From: Chrysophaeum taylorii
Lineage: Eukaryota; Sar; Pelagophyceae; Pelagomonadales; Pelagomonadaceae
Length of the DNA: 64,000 nt
Assembly (NCBI GenBank): GCA_029834535.1
Contig: JAQMWT010000349.1
Location: forward strand, 152,947 to 216,946
Direction of reading: 5' to 3'
In this document: positions 20,148-29,874 of the stretch, in pieces
How the letters are laid out: the number at the start of each line of letters is the position of its first letter
Position numbering within the stretch: the stretch's first letter is position 1
Position numbers and translations under genes: made by a program
Notes under the pieces: model-generated
What the model saw: only the letters and a program-made list of their open reading frames with translations
Databases searched by the model: none
Told to the model about the DNA's origin: nothing

Positions 20148-20215
20148 CCTAGAAAAGGCCTACTAATTAATAACCCTAGATCGAAAAAAAGCTCCAGGGT
20201 TTAAAATGGGTTTTT

Positions 20216-23200
20216 TCACTGCGTGCAGTAGGCGCCGGGGTCGAGTCCTAGGTCGCGAAGCTCGCGATCCAGGCCGGCGACGACCGTGCGCGCATTCTCG
20301 TCCGACAGCGTCTGGAGGTAGGCGCGGAGGTCGCGGTCCCGGCGGTCGCGCTGCGCGATCTCGAATGCCTCCCGGCCGCGCGCAGGAAACAGACCCTCGC
20401 CGTGCGCACAGGTGCGGACGTGCTTGTGCGCGTCGGCGCCGCAGTCGGCGAGACAATAGGCGCAGAAGCTGCAGCCGCAACCGGGGCGGTGGCATCGCAG
20501 CGCGAAGCAGCCATCAAAGCCCTGATGGCCGTCGAGCGCCTCGGCGAACGCGGCGCCGCACCGCGGACACGCGAGGGTGAGGATGCGTTCGACGACGTGA
20601 AGGCGCATCTCGCGCGTGGGTCCCGCCGCGATCCGCTGTGCTTCGGCTTGGACGCGCCTGTCGAATCCCGCCTCGAGGTCGGCTACGATCCGCTGCTCGA
20701 GCAGTCTCGTCTTCGCGGAGAAATACGCGGCGAAGACGTGCTGGGGCACGTGCGACGCGACGGCGGCGTCCGTGTAGCACTCGTCGCACCCCACCCCGAC
20801 GCATTGAATCCGCCCACCGCGCTCCTCGAAGGCGCGCAGGCTCTCAGCGTCCGTGTTGGCGCGCGCGTGGCCGGCGAGGCACTCGTCGCACGCGAAGTGC
20901 CCTCGCGTCGCGCACTCCACGCCAGCGATGCCCGCGTCGCCGCATACCTCGCATTGCCGAAGGGACACTCTTTCCGCGACGGCCTGGTCGGCTAAGATCT
21001 TGTCGCTCGCCGCGAAAAACGAAGAGGTTTCGAGCGCGCTCGCGGTCGGCCGCTCGAGACCGACGCCGAGGCACGCGCGCAAGACCGCGGCCAGCGGATC
21101 GTCGTCGCGACGGCTGGTTGCTTGGAACACCACGTCGTCTTGTTCGTTGAGCGCGTGCTGCGCAGTCTTGTCGTCGGCAGCGAGCGCGACGGCGACGCAT
21201 ATCCCGTAGGAAAACACGTCCGACTCTAGCGTCGCTCGAGCTCCCTCTCGGACCTCGGGCGCGACGTATCCGGGGGTGCCGCCGCCCACCCGTGTAGTCA
21301 TCGTGATCGAGGAGGAGGAGGAGGAGGAGGAGGAGGATCCGCCGTCGTCGAGCACGGCCCGACTCATGTCGAAGTCGCTCAAGACGACCGTCCACGTCCC
21401 GTTAGCTCTAACGTCGACGAGCGCGTTGTCGAGCTTGACGTCGCCGTGGACGACGCGTTTGGCGTGGACGTACGACAGGGCGGCGAGGAGTTGCCGGAGG
21501 GCCCGCACGTGCGTGGTCGCGACGCGACGGTACTCCGCATTCATAAACCGCAGCGCGCCCCACCGCGAGATTGCTGCTCCTTCTTCTCCGATAGCTTTGT
21601 TCTCGGGTCGAGAAAGCCAGCGTCGCAGCGTGCCGCCGCGATACAAAGGACTCTGGACGAAGGCCTCCGCGTCTCCTGCACGAGCGTTATCCACAAAGAA
21701 CACGCACTCCAGCTTCAAGATGTTTGGGTGAGCCAAAGCGACGAGCATTTCCACTTCTCGCTCCAAGCCGCGTCGCTCCGAAGAGTTTCGAAGGTGGAAC
21801 TGTTTCAAGACGCACGGTCGGCCGTCGTAGAGACAAGCTACCACTGTGTGACGGGACGCGGGGGGCTCGATATCCTCTGGCCACGGGATTCGTTCGTAGT
21901 CGTGCGGGTTGCGTCCTTGGCGAACGACGCCGCGCAGCGCGGGCGACAGCGCGACGACCGAAGCGAGCGCGTCCTTCGCGACCCGCCCGAGCTCGGGGAA
22001 GTGATCTTGAACCAGCTCGACTAATCTGCTCAATTCGTCCTCTGTGGCGCGCTGAGCGCGATGGAGATCCTTCCGTGCGGCGCGCACTTTCTCAGTCAGC
22101 AGGACCACGTCGGGGGGGGCCTTTTCCTCTTCGCCAGCAGCAGCGGCAGCGGTAGCAGCATCCTGGAAAAAATGGGCCATTTTAGCGTCCTCTAGTTCGT
22201 GCTGCGCGTCTTCCAAGTCGCGCTGCGAATTTCGGAACACTTTCTTCGCATTTCGCAACCACCTGTTCGATTCGCGCCATCGCTTGTCCCCGAGCGCCGC
22301 GCTGCTTTCGGCCGCGGCGATCTCGTCGACTCGGGCGCGAGCCTCGCGCGCGCGGTCGCGTGCCCGACCGACCTCCGACAGGCTGTTTCTGCACGCGTCC
22401 AGGCTCGCGACGATGGCACTCTGAATGACGTCCACGGGCAGCAGCGAAAAAGGATGGGGGCACGACGACCAGTGCGTCAGCTCGCGGTCGACGGCCTCGA
22501 TTGCTTCGCGACGCGATTCTTCCCAAATATCGCACGCGTCCCGCGCGCCTCGAGCCTCGGCCACGTCGCGCAGCGCGCGCCAGGCCTCCGCCAAAGCACG
22601 GTCTGTCGCGTCGGCAACGGCACTTGGGTCGGTTATCTGCTCCCAGAGCTCGAACGCGCGGCGGACCACCGTTCGCGGCGGCGGCGGCGGCGGCGGCAGC
22701 TTGGTGGTGGTGGTGGTGGTGGTGGTGGTCGTCGTCGTCGTCGTCGTCGGATCTTCTGTCGGTGGCGTCTGAAACTCGCTCCGAATCTTCTCGAGCGAAC
22801 TGAGAGAAGCTTCTAACAGCTGCATGTCGCGCTCGAGGGCACGACGCTCGCGACCGAGGTCCGAGCTCGAGTACCCCGTTTGGAGGGCGATCAACGCCCG
22901 GACGTACCGCGACCGCACCTCGTTGCGTCCTTCGACGACCGACTCGAGCTCCGCACTTCCATCGTTAAGAGCACTGCGAACGCGGGCCTGCGCTTCGGCG
23001 AGCTTGCCGCGCTCAACGCGAGCTTGGCCTCGCAACTGCTGGAACTTGTCGAGCGACTCGGTCTCGACGGGGATAGTCTCGGAGGAGCGGCGATCAAACC
23101 TCTCAATCACCGCGCGCAGGGGTTCGAACAATCTCCCGTCGGTGCCACGCGATGAATAGTCGGTTCTCGCAGCATAAACTTGTTCGGCAGCTTGACGCAG

Positions 23201-24310
23201 CGCGGTCATGGGGGCGTGGGCGCTCGCGTCGAGCCGCGCCGCGACCTCCTGATCCGCGGAGCCGTCCGCGATCTCTCGGTCTCGCGGCGGCTCGATTACC
23301 AAGACGGAATCCGAGTTGTTCGGGGCACAGTATAACTTGCCCGCGCACTCCGCGTTGCCACTCCACTTTGCCTCGCCGCGAACGCCACAGTCGATGGTTC
23401 GCGCGGCGGCATCACCGTTCGAAGGATTCAAAACCAGGATCGAATCCGCGTTCCACGGCGAAAAGTACAGCGCGCCCGCGCACTCCGAAATGCCGCACCA
23501 CTTACCCCCGCCTCGAACACCGCAGTCGATGACGCGTGCGACATCTGCGTTCGACGGATCGATCACCAGGATCGAATCCGTTTTGTAAGGCGCGCAGTAC
23601 AGCTTGCCCTCGCACGCGGCGATGCCGTTCCACTTCCACTTCCCTCGAACCCCGCAGTCGATGAGCCGCGTGGCATCTCCGTCCGAGGGATCGATCACCA
23701 AGATATAATCGGCGTTCCAAGGCGCGCAGTAGAGCTTGCCCGCGCACGCGGCGATGCCGCTCCACTTGTTGCGGCCTCGAACGCCGCAGTCGACGACTCG
23801 CGTCGCGTCATCTGTTGGATCGATCACCAGAATCGAATCTGCGCTGAACGGCGAGCAGTAAAGCTGGCCTTCGTACTGGGCGATGCCAGCCCACTTCGCC
23901 CCACCGCGAACGCCGCAGTCGATGGTGTACGTCGCGTCTCCGTTCGAGGGATCGATGACCAGAATCGAATCTGCGTTCCACGGCGCGCAGTACAGCTTGC
24001 CCGCGCGCTCCGCGATGCCATACCACTTTCCCCCGCCCCCAACGCCGCAATCAATGGTACGCGTGGCGTCCGCGTTCGAGGGGTCGACCACCAGGATCGA
24101 GTCCGAGCTGAACGGCGCACAGTACAGCTTGCCGGCGCACTCTGCGATGCCAATCCACTTGCCCCCGCCTCGATGACCACAGCTGATGGTGCGGATGGTC
24201 GCTCCCGCCTCCAATTCCTCCAATTCCTCCAATTCCTCCAATTCCTCCAATTCCCCCGGGGGGGGGTCCAAGGCCTCTTCTTGGGCCTCTGCGCCGACGA
24301 CCGAGCACAT
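20216..24310 (-). CDS. Propeller-repeat / coiled-coil / protein kinase / RBR-like zinc module fusion, 1364 residues
   Basis: A single open frame on minus, first ATG at 24310 (MCSVVGAEAQ); the frame extends upstream without an ATG. Residues 20-35 are LEE repeats. Residues 36-375 are seven repeats of about 48, each with KWxGIAxxxGKLYCAPxxxDSILVIDPS, consistent with a seven-bladed propeller. Residues 400-810 are Arg/Glu/Ala-rich coiled coil with a Thr run. A protein kinase domain spans about 818-1105. It has VLK (Lys 836), the catalytic loop VVHGDVKLDN (Asp 957) with HGD for HRD, DFD for DFG (Asp 979), and TPGYVAPE. Residues 1120-1180 are a RING-like Cys/His module (CEVCG, CATRGHFACDEC, CVGVGCDEC). 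Residues 1248-1300 resemble a RING2/IBR module (CPRCGAAF, DGCFALRC, CSFCAYC). In RBR E3 ligases the first Cys of GCxxxxC carries ubiquitin. A signalling ubiquitin ligase is inferred; substrate unknown. Confidence 0.85.
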   Translation of the reverse strand: MCSVVGAEAQEEALDPPPGELEELEELEELEELEAGATIRTISCGHRGGGKWIGIAECAGKLYCAPFSSDSILVVDPSNADATRTIDCGVGGGGKWYGIAERAGKLYCAPWNADSILVIDPSNGDATYTIDCGVRGGAKWAGIAQYEGQLYCSPFSADSILVIDPTDDATRVVDCGVRGRNKWSGIAACAGKLYCAPWNADYILVIDPSDGDATRLIDCGVRGKWKWNGIAACEGKLYCAPYKTDSILVIDPSNADVARVIDCGVRGGGKWCGISECAGALYFSPWNADSILVLNPSNGDAAARTIDCGVRGEAKWSGNAECAGKLYCAPNNSDSVLVIEPPRDREIADGSADQEVAARLDASAHAPMTALRQAAEQVYAARTDYSSRGTDGRLFEPLRAVIERFDRRSSETIPVETESLDKFQQLRGQARVERGKLAEAQARVRSALNDGSAELESVVEGRNEVRSRYVRALIALQTGYSSSDLGRERRALERDMQLLEASLSSLEKIRSEFQTPPTEDPTTTTTTTTTTTTTTTKLPPPPPPPRTVVRRAFELWEQITDPSAVADATDRALAEAWRALRDVAEARGARDACDIWEESRREAIEAVDRELTHWSSCPHPFSLLPVDVIQSAIVASLDACRNSLSEVGRARDRAREARARVDEIAAAESSAALGDKRWRESNRWLRNAKKVFRNSQRDLEDAQHELEDAKMAHFFQDAATAAAAAGEEEKAPPDVVLLTEKVRAARKDLHRAQRATEDELSRLVELVQDHFPELGRVAKDALASVVALSPALRGVVRQGRNPHDYERIPWPEDIEPPASRHTVVACLYDGRPCVLKQFHLRNSSERRGLEREVEMLVALAHPNILKLECVFFVDNARAGDAEAFVQSPLYRGGTLRRWLSRPENKAIGEEGAAISRWGALRFMNAEYRRVATTHVRALRQLLAALSYVHAKRVVHGDVKLDNALVDVRANGTWTVVLSDFDMSRAVLDDGGSSSSSSSSSSITMTTRVGGGTPGYVAPEVREGARATLESDVFSYGICVAVALAADDKTAQHALNEQDDVVFQATSRRDDDPLAAVLRACLGVGLERPTASALETSSFFAASDKILADQAVAERVSLRQCEVCGDAGIAGVECATRGHFACDECLAGHARANTDAESLRAFEERGGRIQCVGVGCDECYTDAAVASHVPQHVFAAYFSAKTRLLEQRIVADLEAGFDRRVQAEAQRIAAGPTREMRLHVVERILTLACPRCGAAFAEALDGHQGFDGCFALRCHRPGCGCSFCAYCLADCGADAHKHVRTCAHGEGLFPARGREAFEIAQRDRRDRDLRAYLQTLSDENARTVVAGLDRELRDLGLDPGAYCTQ
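24205..24252 (-). repeat. 9-bp tandem repeat encoding Leu-Glu-Glu
   Basis: Five units of ctccaattc on plus encode the ELEELEELE stretch near the N-terminus of the propeller-kinase protein. All units keep frame. Confidence 0.9.
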
Positions 24311-24392
24311 CACCTCTCTTCTTGGTTGTGGAGAGACAACCACCACGAAAAAATTAACAATCCGTTGCGAGTAGTCTATCTTTACAGAGGGG

Positions 24393-24420
24393 CAGACAGA
24401 CAGACAGACAGACAGACAGA
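24393..24420. repeat. (GACA)n microsatellite
   Basis: Seven GACA units, about 85 bases upstream of the propeller-kinase ATG. The same tetranucleotide recurs at 28.6, 29.7, 38.7, 44.7, 45.8, 47.0, 48.2 and 48.6 kb. Confidence 0.95.
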
Positions 24421-25089
24421 CTACCGGACCGGACCGTATGTGGGGGGGGACCAACAACAACTCTCGAAATCCAGAGTTGTTCGTTCCACCATAGCGAACG
24501 GCCAGCGTGCGTGCGGCGTCTTTGGGGTTGCCAAGCCCTCGGTGGACCTCGCGGGGGGCGACGACGGAGACATGCGATCATGTCGGTGCCGGAGACGGGC
24601 GATCCGAGCTGCCGTTTTTTGCCTCGAAAAGGCCCCGACTTGCCTGGCTCGTCGGGGCGATGCTTCAATGCCCCGCTCGATTACGTGCCACTTCCGGCCG
24701 AAGGATGCGAGAGACAGCGCCCGCCACGAGCCGCCAGCATATTCAGCTTTGCTAACGCGATTCGTCGCGCCGAGTGAAGGTAACTCGGCTAGCGCGGCCC
24801 ATCCATCGAAGAAAGATGACAGGGGGCGAAAAGGCCAAACGTGGTTTTCTGGAAGGGCGGCAATCAGCAAACCCGCGGCGAGAGCGCGAATCAATTTCCG
24901 GAAGTGAGCGCGAATCCTGTCGAGCCTGCCGACAGCCGAGCCCTCCTTGCCAACCTCGTCGGCCACCCGCTTCTGTCGCGTCGATCAGATCCGCGACGGG
25001 TTGACGAAGCTCCACGCGGGGTGGGCTCCGGTTGTCGAGCCCTCCGGCTTTCGAGCGAGGGGAGGCCGGGGCCAAACGATACGGCGAGA
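24421..25089. other. Gene-free or unrecognised upstream flank
   Basis: Overlapping ORFs on both strands, including a 181-codon minus frame at 24421-24966, give Arg/Ala/Ser-rich translations without motifs. I see no supported gene. The first 100 bases upstream of 24310 are the likely promoter of the propeller-kinase gene. Confidence 0.35.
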
Positions 25090-25965
25090 TCACCCCACCG
25101 TTGCGCCCGAGGCTGCTACAGCTTCTGCGCGCGAGGCTGACCGGGCTCCATCTTTAGACGCGGCTCCCGCGGCGCAGTCGGCGCCTGCGCTGCCGGCGCC
25201 TTCTGACCAGCCGACTTCCGGGCGGTCAAGTTGCCTTGGCGGCTGCCAGAGCACGTTGTTGCAGTTTTGACGATGGGAGGCACCATCTCGACCGCCGCCG
25301 TCTAGGACGCCGCGGTCCACGGTCTCGACGATGATGAGCGAGCCCTTCTCCTGGTCAAGGCCGAGTCTGTCGTGCAGGGCGTGGCCACACGAGCGAGCCT
25401 TCATACATCATCTTCCACAAGTTGCACAGCAGGGATGCTGCTTCGTTCGTCCTCAACGCTTTCGACAAGCCCGCGTCGACGAGATAGACTCCGATTCTCT
25501 CATGCCGAGCGAGTGCTCTCGATGCACCGCCCTCGGGATGCCCGGTCTTCTCCGCGGCGTACACTCAGTAGTATGAAGCGTGCACCCGGTACGCGATGAG
25601 CTTGTCGAAATTCGAAATATCGCGCGCAATGCTGCACTCCTTTTTTAACAGCAGCTCTTGCTGACGCGCGGCGCGAGCACGCCCTCGTCCGCGAACGCGC
25701 GTAGCGGTCTCCTCCGTTTCAGCTCCTCGACGGCCTTTAAGTCGGTCCACGCCGCCTAGTCCTCCGCCAAGTCCACTAACGATCTCATCCCTTCGTCGAT
25801 CCCGGCCGCATACGTGATGCCAGCTTCCTCAAAAACCGACGATAGCTTCGGCAATCTGATCGCGTCGTCGTCCTCGTCGTCGTCCCGTCGTAAGAGCGAT
25901 GCCAAGGCACCACCTCGAAAAGCTTCGTCGTCAGCCACGGGCCACCCTCGACGTCTCCGCCGCAC
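25090..25965 (-). pseudogene. Decayed unknown gene
   Basis: Minus-strand pieces read in order: PKLSSVFEEAGITYAAGIDE near 25870-25800 with GMRSLVDLAED following, then ELLLKKECSIARDISNFDK near 25655-25600 with LIAYRVHASYY. A segment with SKALRTNEAASLLCNLWKMM follows near 25465-25405. Finally CGHALHDRLGLDQEKGSLII at about 25390-25330 runs into an Ala-rich tail. Three frames are used. The pieces are protein-like and follow one another, so this is a relic of one gene; the family is not recognised. Confidence 0.35.
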
Positions 25966-26819
25966 GTCGATGTCCCGCGCGACAGCCCCGCCGCCCCAGA
26001 GGACGGAGCGCTTGAAGCGTGAAGAGTTATGTCGTTATCGGAAACACGGCGGAGGCGAGCTGCGCCGACGCCAACGCGGCTGACCTTTCAAAAATTGTCA
26101 CATCCATTCACAATCTCTGCGCGCGACGTTTTTTTTTTGCGTCCGGGCCTCGCCCGTGACCCAGGACAAGGCGAGGCCCTCGCCGCAACGCTGCCGGATA
26201 GAAGTCGCGCTTGGAGTGAGCGAGCGAGTCGCGGGCGGCGGCGCTCGTCGCCGAGGCCGGGGTGCTTCCCTATCGATGGAGTGGCTTTCATCCCGTCGGC
26301 ACGGAGGAGCCAAAGGCCACGTCGTTCGCGCCGCCTCGTCCCGCTGTCGACGGTGGTTAGGAAAGCATCATCTTCACCCGGTCCGGTTCGAGAGCGTGGT
26401 ACGACCGCGGCGACGACGAGAATAACGCGGTCCGTTCCCAAAACGGTCCGATCGTAGCGGAGTTAGACAGACTGAAGCGTCGCGTGTTCTGTCAACAAAC
26501 CGTTTCGGGTGTTTCTGCTATCCGCGAGCGACTGCGGAGGTCCGGCGCTTAAGTTGGCACCATCTTCGTCGACGTTCTGCCCACTCGAGCTCGTCGGGCC
26601 CGCGTCCATTTCCAGCGTCAGACCATCTTCGAAGACAATTACGGCGACGTTGCCGAGATAGTCGCTTGCACACCAAAAGCGTCCGAAGTTTTGTTCCGTC
26701 CGAGACGCTGAGGTGTTTGACGCAAAAAAAAACAGGCCGCTAGCACCGCGAAAAACGGCATCACCGCCGCCGCCGCCGCCCGAACGTCGAAGAGACAGTT
26801 CGTTTGCTTGCCTGGAAAA

Positions 26820-27800
26820 ATTGCAACGCCAAGATGAAGTCCGCGGCCAGCGTCGACGACAATTGCTTCGCGGCGGCCGCCATCAACCACCGCGTGTGCG
26901 TGCAATTCTTTCAAGAGTTGCTGGGACCTTGAGTGCTTCAACTATGGGCTCCGGTCGCGCGCCAGACTATCATCGCCGAAAGCCTCGCCCCCGACGAGCT
27001 CGCCGGATTTGAGAACAAGATCTGGGAGGAGTTCGAGTTCATGTCTTGCGCCATCCTGTCCAGCGAGGAATACGGCGCCTAGAGTGCCGCGTCCTTCCTC
27101 GACCGGATGAAGCTGCTGGCAGCACGAGGTACCCCCGACCCGTCGTCGTCCTCTAGGACAACAAACAATCCCGCGAGGATCTCGAGGTCGGTGCCTGGAC
27201 CGCGAAACACGTCTACAAGAAAGGCGTCGGCTACCACGCCCGTTTGACCGCCGACCAACCCAAGATCCTCGCCAGTAGTATCTGGCCGTGCGTTCTATCC
27301 GCCTCGATTGAATCTGCCGCAGATATTGGAACGCCCCGACTGCGGTCGCGTACTTCTTGGTGCGCAAGAAGGACTTGGTCGACCTGACCATCACGTCGCC
27401 GGCTGGCGTGCCCAAGGACGCGGCTTTCGACTACTTTTTACCGAGTCCAAGCTCTTGAGAGAGAGCAAGCCCAGCGCATCATCGTGCTGCAGTCCGAGGT
27501 CAACCCCGAGGAGCCGAGTAGTACTCCTGGAAACCGACCAGGATAAGTGAAGTGTTTTGTTACCCGCGTTCAGATCACCGACGGGCATGGTTCGGCCAAG
27601 CTGTTGGATCTCCTGGGCAAAAGCGCAGCAAAGCCAAGAAGGCTGTCCGCGCCCAGGAGGCCGAGTCCAAGCGCGAGCGCGCCGAAAAACCAGAAGCGCG
27701 CCAACCAGGATATGGCTGAGCTCCTGGCCGCATGGACGCGATGCAAGAACGGCTGGATCTCTGAGGATCTGCCGATCGGCGTGGAGGCTTGCGACGCCCG
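26820..27800 (+). pseudogene. Decayed unknown gene, plus strand
   Basis: Plus-strand pieces in changing frames: MKSAASVDDNCFAAAAINHR with VCVQFFQELL at 26833-26930, then IAESLAPDELAGFENKIWEE near 26970-27030 with FEFMSCAILSSEEYGA. TAKHVYKKGVGYHARLTADQ follows near 27200-27260 with PKILASSIWPCVL. Next is YFLVRKKDLVDLTITSPAG near 27350-27410, and a Lys/Arg/Glu-rich tail near 27620-27760. The order and composition argue for one degraded gene. Family not recognised. Confidence 0.35.
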
Positions 27801-28539
27801 CCCGCCGCCTCGCGTCTGACGCGCGCGAGACCTGCGTCGACTCGAGGAATAATAATCCCTGGGGGAAGAAGAAGAAGAAGAAGTGCAGAGCGGAGCACGA
27901 GGGGGTCGCCGCTGCCGACGTCGACTTCAACGACGACGGGCCTGCGGACGCATTATCCCTCGCGGTGACGGGCGCGCGGACGCCGACTATGTCGACCGGA
28001 AAATATTCCGGACTTTCGTCCTCGTGCACCACCCGGCGTTAAGACGCCCACTGGCGACTCAGCAAAGATCGTGGCTAGCACTGTCTGAAGCTTCCCACAC
28101 ACACACCTAGGAACGCACTTTTGGTGGTGTCTGTCCTTGGCTCCCCGTCGTCGAGGCTCTCGAAGCCGAAACTCACGTTGCTGGGGGGGTGAGACTCCGG
28201 TCGGTTTTGATGCCTAAGCCCAAGATTTTTGAGCCAAATGGAGTATCTTAGCTCGTGCTCTTCAGCGCCGTCGTTGACGCATCAAAATGAGCTCGTGCGG
28301 GCCTGGCGACGCGGGCGATGAGTCCTTTGATATATATATGTATGTATGTCCAAGGCAGGCTGCCTCGTCTTCAACTTGTGTGGCGACGCGCGATCGTGGT
28401 GAGTTCGATGTCGATGGGGAGTGCCACTCCTTTTTTTTTTTGTTTTTTAAAAAAGGTTGACTGAAAATGAGAGGGCGCCAGCCACCAAGGCAACCTTCAA
28501 GCATAGCATCCACCCCCTCAATTCAATTAATTAAAGACA
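27801..28539. other. Gene-free flank before the Helitron relic
   Basis: Nothing supported. Contains a GAA run at 27868-27884, ACACAC at 28096-28107, TATATATGTATG at 28332-28347 and a T-run at 28431-28448. Confidence 0.4.
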
Positions 28540-29722
28540 AGTGCAGGCCAGTAAGTTCACCTTGTCCCAATCTCTAACCCTAGTAAGTTCACCTGGTCCC
28601 AGTAAGTCCTAACTACTAATCGACAGATGTTTGTCTGTCTGTCTGTCTGTTTGTTTGTTTGTCTGTTTGTCTGTTTGTCCCTCGATTTAGGGTAAGGATC
28701 AGGTAGGCGCGAGAGTAAGGATCAGGTAGGCGCGAGAGCCAGACAGTGATCCTCCAAGCCGTCTACGGCGACCTCGCAGACTATTTCCACGACCCGCGGC
28801 GGCTCTTTTAGCCAGCGCGCCATTCTCACGCCCCGTCGAAACGATGTTGTCGATGCTGACAACGCGCGCATGACCGCGGCCTTTATTTTCCCGGAGACGA
28901 GGCGTCGGAGTTCTTTTCGGCTGACTAGGCTGGGTCGGAAGACGACGCCTCGCTCTTTACTGTAGAGTTTTCAACTCCCTGACAACCAACGGCATGCTGA
29001 CTTCGATCGCGAGCTTGATGTCTTCGCAACCTCGACCCGTCGCACGGCCACTGCAACGGTACCAGATACATGATCGATCGCGTCGTTGTCACCGAGGCTC
29101 CTCCAACCTGTATCCCTTGAGGCCCGCCTACGCCAAACGATCAACAAGAGCCAGGGCCAGACGCCCCGCGAGGTCGGCGTCCTCTTTCCCAAGCCCGTCT
29201 TCTGCCACGTCCAGCTCTACGTGGCTCTCTGTCGATCGGCATCCCCGAGGATATACTCATCTGGGTCGACGACTCCACCCTACCCCACACGTGCTGCGCA
29301 ATACCGATAAGCCCCCTCCCGGCGTCTACACGCGCACTATAGGTGAACTTACTGGGACCACGTGAACTTACTGGGGTTTGAGATTGGGGCTAGGTGAACT
29401 GAGTGACCAGGTGAAACTGGGACCAGGTGAACATACTGGGGTTTTAGAGCAAAGGGTGTTTAGAGTAAACTCACTCAAAGGTTGGCGGCGCGTGCGGATC
29501 GAAGCAGCTTAGATTGGCGGAGGCGAGAGCGACGAGCTCAAAGGAGTTGGTGTGAGCTAGGTGAACTTACTGACCAGGTGAACTTATATGAAACTTACTG
29601 GGACCAGGTGAACTTACTGGGGTTAGAGATTGGGACTAGGTGAACTTACTGGCCTGCACTTGTCGACATTTAAAGACAGACAAACAAACAGACAAACAAA
29701 CAAACAAACATCTGTCGATTAG
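28540..29722 (+). mobile_element. Solitary Helitron-derived unit with inverted outer ends
   Basis: The unit starts acaagtgcaggccagtaag at about 28540 and ends with its inverse near 29640-29664, then GACA/AACA microsatellite and catctgtcgattagtagtta at 29695-29716. Inside lie GTCT repeats (28629-28679), the helicase tail pseudogene, and many copies of a roughly 19-base word around gtaagttcacctggtcc in inverted form. It matches the units of the 43.7-48.35 kb array but in opposite orientation. It ends about 30 bases before the extended FtsH ORF and 150 before the preferred FtsH ATG, so it forms that gene's upstream flank. Confidence 0.65.
28746..29345 (+). pseudogene. PIF1-like Helitron helicase C-terminus, unit H1
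   Basis: The frame opens ILQAVYGDLADYFHDPRRLF, the segment before helicase motif V in Helitron helicases. After frame changes come FPGDEASEFFSAD and [20 protein letters not shown] near 29020-29080, then the motif V/VI block [20 protein letters not shown] near 29136-29195, and [11 protein letters not shown]. Canonical PIF1/Helitron proteins have the same order (LRNLDPxx[27 protein letters not shown]). The catalytic Walker motifs are absent: only the last fifth of the protein is present. Confidence 0.8.
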
Positions 29723-29874
29723 TAGTTAGGATAAGAAGAAGCCAGAGAATATGAATGTTCGCGATCCGTTGCGGAGGAGCTGAGGTGGCGAGGCTTGCTA
29801 GGTGGTTGAACCCAGTCAGATTGGCGCCAAGTCAGTCGAAGCCGAGGGGCGTCAGTGACCAGAAGAAGAGTGAG

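Noticed and set aside
24421-24966. 181-codon minus ORF upstream of the propeller-kinase gene
   Set aside because: First codons are not ATG-based, it includes microsatellite bases, and no motif or continuation was found.
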